Source: JAZGAE01 sp036475545 | Lineage (GTDB): Bacteria > Pseudomonadota > Alphaproteobacteria > DATDPM01 | Direction: 5' to 3' | DNA length: 9,472 nucleotides | Assembly (NCBI GenBank): GCA_036475545.1 | Contig: JAZGAE010000034.1 | Coordinates: 1 to 9,472, forward strand | Shown here: positions 7,801-9,472 of the stretch, one piece after another | How the letters are laid out: every line of letters starts with the position of its first letter | Position numbering within the stretch: position 1 is the first letter of the stretch | The notes under the pieces: generated by a model | Databases searched by the model: none | The model's input: only the letters and a program-made list of their open reading frames with translations | What the model was told of the DNA's origin: nothing | Program-made: the position numbers and the translations under genes

Positions 7801-8199
7801 TCAGCGCGACTTGCAGCCAAGCGTACTGTGGAGGCGCCTCCTCGAAATCGAACATCCCATGAGGTTGGCGCGCCACAGGTCCGCGCCGTCCATTGTCGCG
7901 CCGATGAAGTTGGCCCCGCGCAGGTCGGCGTGACTGAGGTCGGCGCGTGAGAGATCGGCGCCGCGCAAATTGGCGTTGCGGAGGATGGCGCCGGGCAGAT
8001 TAGCGCTGGCGAGGTTCGCCGCGCGAAGGTCGGCCCCGGTCAGATTCGCTTCCCGCATGTCCGCGTCACGTAGGTCCACGCCACGCAGGTCGGCGCCGCG
8101 CAGGTCCATTCCGATAAGGTCGGCGCGTGTCCCTTTTTTAACTTTTCTCAACCACTTGTGGTGTTCCGCCAAGATCGCGTTCAAGGCCTTTTTGTCCAT
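7801..8199 (-). CDS. Pentapeptide-repeat protein
   Basis: The 132-residue protein has a short helical head (MDKKALNAILAEHHKWL, 1-17), a basic linker (K-V-K-K), and 18 uninterrupted A(D/N)LXX repeats from 26 to 115, for example ADLRG, ANLTG, ADLSH and ANFIG. Such repeats build a right-handed quadrilateral beta-helix; 18 units give about 4.5 coils. A head of this type is common in small chromosomal and phage-borne pentapeptide proteins whose roles are mostly unknown. Some larger relatives (Qnr, MfpA) protect DNA gyrase, but nothing here shows that role. The start at 8199 has GGGGA upstream. The tail after the last repeat (residues 116-132, C-S-I-S-R-R-R...) does not look like the family. A -1 shift would continue the pattern as C-D-F-E-E-A and run to an ATGA overlap with the Nudix start, so a frameshift near 7850 is possible. 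Confidence 0.88.
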   Translation of the reverse strand: MDKKALNAILAEHHKWLRKVKKGTRADLIGMDLRGADLRGVDLRDADMREANLTGADLRAANLASANLPGAILRNANLRGADLSRADLSHADLRGANFIGATMDGADLWRANLMGCSISRRRLHSTLGCKSR

Positions 8200-8295
8200 C
8201 TGGTCATCCCCAAAATTGACTCCCGGCTTCGGTGGCCGCCGCCCGGTTCACGGCCTGTCCGCGGCCCCATTCGTTCGACGCCGGCGTGCCGGCAT

Positions 8296-8325
8296 ATTGT
8301 CACGGCTTGACTCGAGTGCTGTCAA
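8296..8325 (-). promoter_or_regulatory. Candidate sigma70 promoter for the pentapeptide-Nudix pair
   Basis: On the minus strand a perfect TTGACA (plus 8320-8325) is followed after 18 bp by GACAAT (plus 8296-8301), which matches four of six -10 positions. The predicted transcript starts near 8289 and leaves a leader of about 90 nt before the pentapeptide ATG at 8199. Strand, position and -35 quality support it; no independent evidence is available. Confidence 0.42.
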
Positions 8326-8491
8326 CGTGAGGATCGCCGCAGGCGCGCGACCGCGCGACAGCGCCCAAGGTTGAGGCGCGCTCGCTGGCGTCCCAAACCC
8401 CGTTGGACTACTCTGCTCTGCCTCGCCACGGCGAAGAGGAGCCGGTCGCCGCACCGGTGGGGGCCCGAGCGTGGCGCTCGCGGTCCTTCGG

Positions 8492-8523
8492 GTGGTTGAA
8501 GAAGGCCTGGCGTGGTTGAAGAA
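8492..8523 (+). repeat. 12-bp direct repeat with 20-bp period upstream of the lipoprotein gene
   Basis: GTGGTTGAAGAA occurs at 8492-8503 and again at 8512-8523, so the copies are exactly 20 bp apart (about two helical turns, same DNA face). The second copy ends four bases before the GGGAGG Shine-Dalgarno (8528-8533). The repeat could be a regulator-binding site or a simple duplication. Confidence 0.8.
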
Positions 8524-8539
8524 CGGTGGGAGGCCAAGA

Positions 8540-9427
8540 ATGAGGATGACGCGTTGGGTTTCCGTTTTGGGGCTTCTTGCCGCGTTGACGGGTTGTGACG
8601 AGGCGGACGGTGAGCGCGCGGCTCGGGTGGAGCTCGCCCCGGCGTGGGAACTCACGGGGTTCAAGCAGCCCGAATCGGTCGTCCTCGAGCCGGGCGAGGG
8701 GGTGCTGTACGTCTCCAACGTGGACGGCCCGGCGGGTGAGAAGGACGGGCGCGGGTTCATCTCGAAGGTTTCGCTCGACGGCCGCTTGATCGAACGGGTT
8801 TGGCTCGACGGTCTCAACGCCCCCAAGGGGTTGGCGGTCGCCTCCGGCAAGCTCTACGTCTCCGACATCGACGCCCTCGTGGAGGTGGACCTCGCGGACA
8901 AGTCCACGACCCGATATGAAGCCCCGCAGGCCCGGTTCCTCAACGACGTCACGGTCGATGCGGCCGGCAACGTCTACGTCTCCGACATGATGGACGACGC
9001 CATCTACCGGCTCACGGGCGACTCGTTCGGGCTGTGGCTGAGGGACGAGGCGCTCGAGGCCCCGAACGGATTGCTCGCCGAGGACGGCCGCATCGTCGTC
9101 GGGTCCTGGGGCGTGATTACGGAAGGCTTCGCGACCGAGGCCCCGGGACATCTCAAGACCGTGTCCATCGCCGAGCGCTCCGTCGCCAGCCTCGGCGACG
9201 GGACCCCTGTCGGCAACCTCGACGGGGTGGAGGCGGATGGCCGGGGCAACTACTTCGTCACCGATTGGATGGCCGGGGCGCTCCTCCAGGTTGCGCCCTC
9301 GGGCGAGGCGGTGCTGCTCCTCGACCTCGATCAGGGAAGCGCCGACCACGAGTACGTGGCGGGCGAAGGCCTCATCGTCATCCCCATGATGAACGACGGC
9401 AAGCTCGTCGCCTACCGGGTGAATTAA
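8540..9427 (+). CDS. Lipoprotein with SMP-30/gluconolactonase-like beta-propeller
   Basis: The 295-residue product starts with a lipoprotein signal (MRMTRWVSVLGLLAALTGC) whose lipobox LTGC puts the lipidated cysteine at C19, so it should be anchored to a membrane facing the periplasm. The rest is a six-bladed beta-propeller of the SMP-30/gluconolactonase/NHL kind: blade strands repeat as LYVSN (56-60), LYVSD (105-109), VYVSD (145-149) and YFVTD (238-242). Candidate metal or active-site residues by analogy with SMP-30 are E45, N135 (LND), N176 (APNG) and D228 (LDG). Residue +2 after the lipid cysteine is Asp. The start at 8540 has GGGAGG six bases upstream; an ATG at 8546 is a weaker alternative, and the frame open to 8471 lacks a signal peptide. 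A sugar-lactonase role is possible, but many such lipoproteins have no known substrate. It is divergent from the pentapeptide gene. Confidence 0.87.
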   Translation: MRMTRWVSVLGLLAALTGCDEADGERAARVELAPAWELTGFKQPESVVLEPGEGVLYVSNVDGPAGEKDGRGFISKVSLDGRLIERVWLDGLNAPKGLAVASGKLYVSDIDALVEVDLADKSTTRYEAPQARFLNDVTVDAAGNVYVSDMMDDAIYRLTGDSFGLWLRDEALEAPNGLLAEDGRIVVGSWGVITEGFATEAPGHLKTVSIAERSVASLGDGTPVGNLDGVEADGRGNYFVTDWMAGALLQVAPSGEAVLLLDLDQGSADHEYVAGEGLIVIPMMNDGKLVAYRVN

Positions 9428-9441
9428 CGCCTCCACGGCGG

Positions 9442-9460
9442 GGCGGCGCGGCGCGCCGCC
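9442..9460 (+). terminator. GC-only hairpin after the lipoprotein gene
   Basis: GGCGGCGC (9442-9449) and GCGCCGCC (9453-9460) form a perfect 8-bp stem with a three-base loop, 14 bp after the lipoprotein stop. The position suits a terminator, but no T-run follows before the window ends, so it may act only as a 3' stabilising structure. Confidence 0.35.
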
Positions 9461-9472
9461 GCGGCCCTATCC

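Larger units (their letters stand above)
8200..8539. other. Divergent intergenic region between the pentapeptide and lipoprotein genes
   Basis: I see no convincing gene in these 340 bases; the frames that are open here are continuations or antisense shadows of the flanking genes. The stretch holds the candidate leftward promoter (8296-8325), a short GCCGG-CGTG-CCGGC stem at 8280-8293, a CGAGCG-TGG-CGCTCG stem at 8466-8480, and a 20-bp-period direct repeat just before the lipoprotein Shine-Dalgarno. I could not find a good rightward -35/-10 pair for the lipoprotein gene. Confidence 0.6.

Noticed and set aside
7870..8125. Periodic 15-bp repeats (GCGCAGGTCGGCGCC-like), at first sight a repeat array
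   Set aside because: The period is explained by the pentapeptide coding sequence; there are no unique spacers, so it is neither CRISPR nor non-coding satellite.
8131..8147. A6 tract on the minus strand (GTTAAAAAAGGG) inside the pentapeptide gene as a programmed slippage site
   Set aside because: The codon phase is wrong for a canonical -1 heptamer and both alternative frames yield nothing family-like there; the repeats continue normally in frame.
8408..9436. 342-codon open frame on the minus strand
   Set aside because: Antisense to the lipoprotein gene, which has a clear lipobox, ribosome-binding site and propeller motifs.

Overview
The window is GC-rich DNA with dense, long overlapping reading frames and strong G/C bias at third codon positions. 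The proteins look proteobacterial, most like those of an alphaproteobacterium (Rhizobiales/Rhodospirillales type). That placement is inferred from protein style and was not tested by a search. No tRNA, rRNA, CRISPR array, transposase, integrase or phage structural gene is visible.

Layout: (1) 48-1064, minus: a PLP-dependent cysteine synthase (CysK/CBS family). (2) 1065-1245: a divergent promoter region. (3) 1246-6510, plus: a complete five-gene peptide/opine/nickel-type ABC importer in the order periplasmic binding protein, two permeases, two ATPases. The last four genes are joined by ATGA stop/start overlaps. The permease/ATPase junction carries a 15-bp triplication that offers three in-frame start codons. 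(4) 6511-7058, plus: a MerR-family metal sensor with the three-cysteine pattern of Hg/Pb-type regulators, preceded by a textbook MerR-type promoter (20-bp spacer filled by a perfect inverted repeat) that points at the regulator itself. (5) 7099-7129: a strong hairpin between convergent genes. (6) 7155-8199, minus: a Nudix hydrolase of the ADP-ribose pyrophosphatase type, downstream of a pentapeptide-repeat protein with 18 uninterrupted repeats. (7) 8200-8539: a divergent intergenic region with a 20-bp-period direct repeat. (8) 8540-9427, plus: a lipoprotein with an SMP-30/gluconolactonase-like beta-propeller, followed by a GC hairpin at the window edge.

How the genes work together: the importer is a self-contained transport operon. 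Its divergent neighbour is a cysteine/sulfur enzyme, so a sulfur-containing or peptide substrate is possible but unproven. The MerR gene appears to be an autoregulated orphan, since no metal efflux or reductase gene lies beside it. The pentapeptide and Nudix genes probably share a transcript, and a possible -1 frameshift in the pentapeptide tail would join them by an ATGA overlap. I see no convincing new defence or mobile system. The observations most worth checking are the triplicated start region, the self-directed MerR operator, the recurring TGACCGGG at operon junctions and the possible frameshift in the pentapeptide gene.
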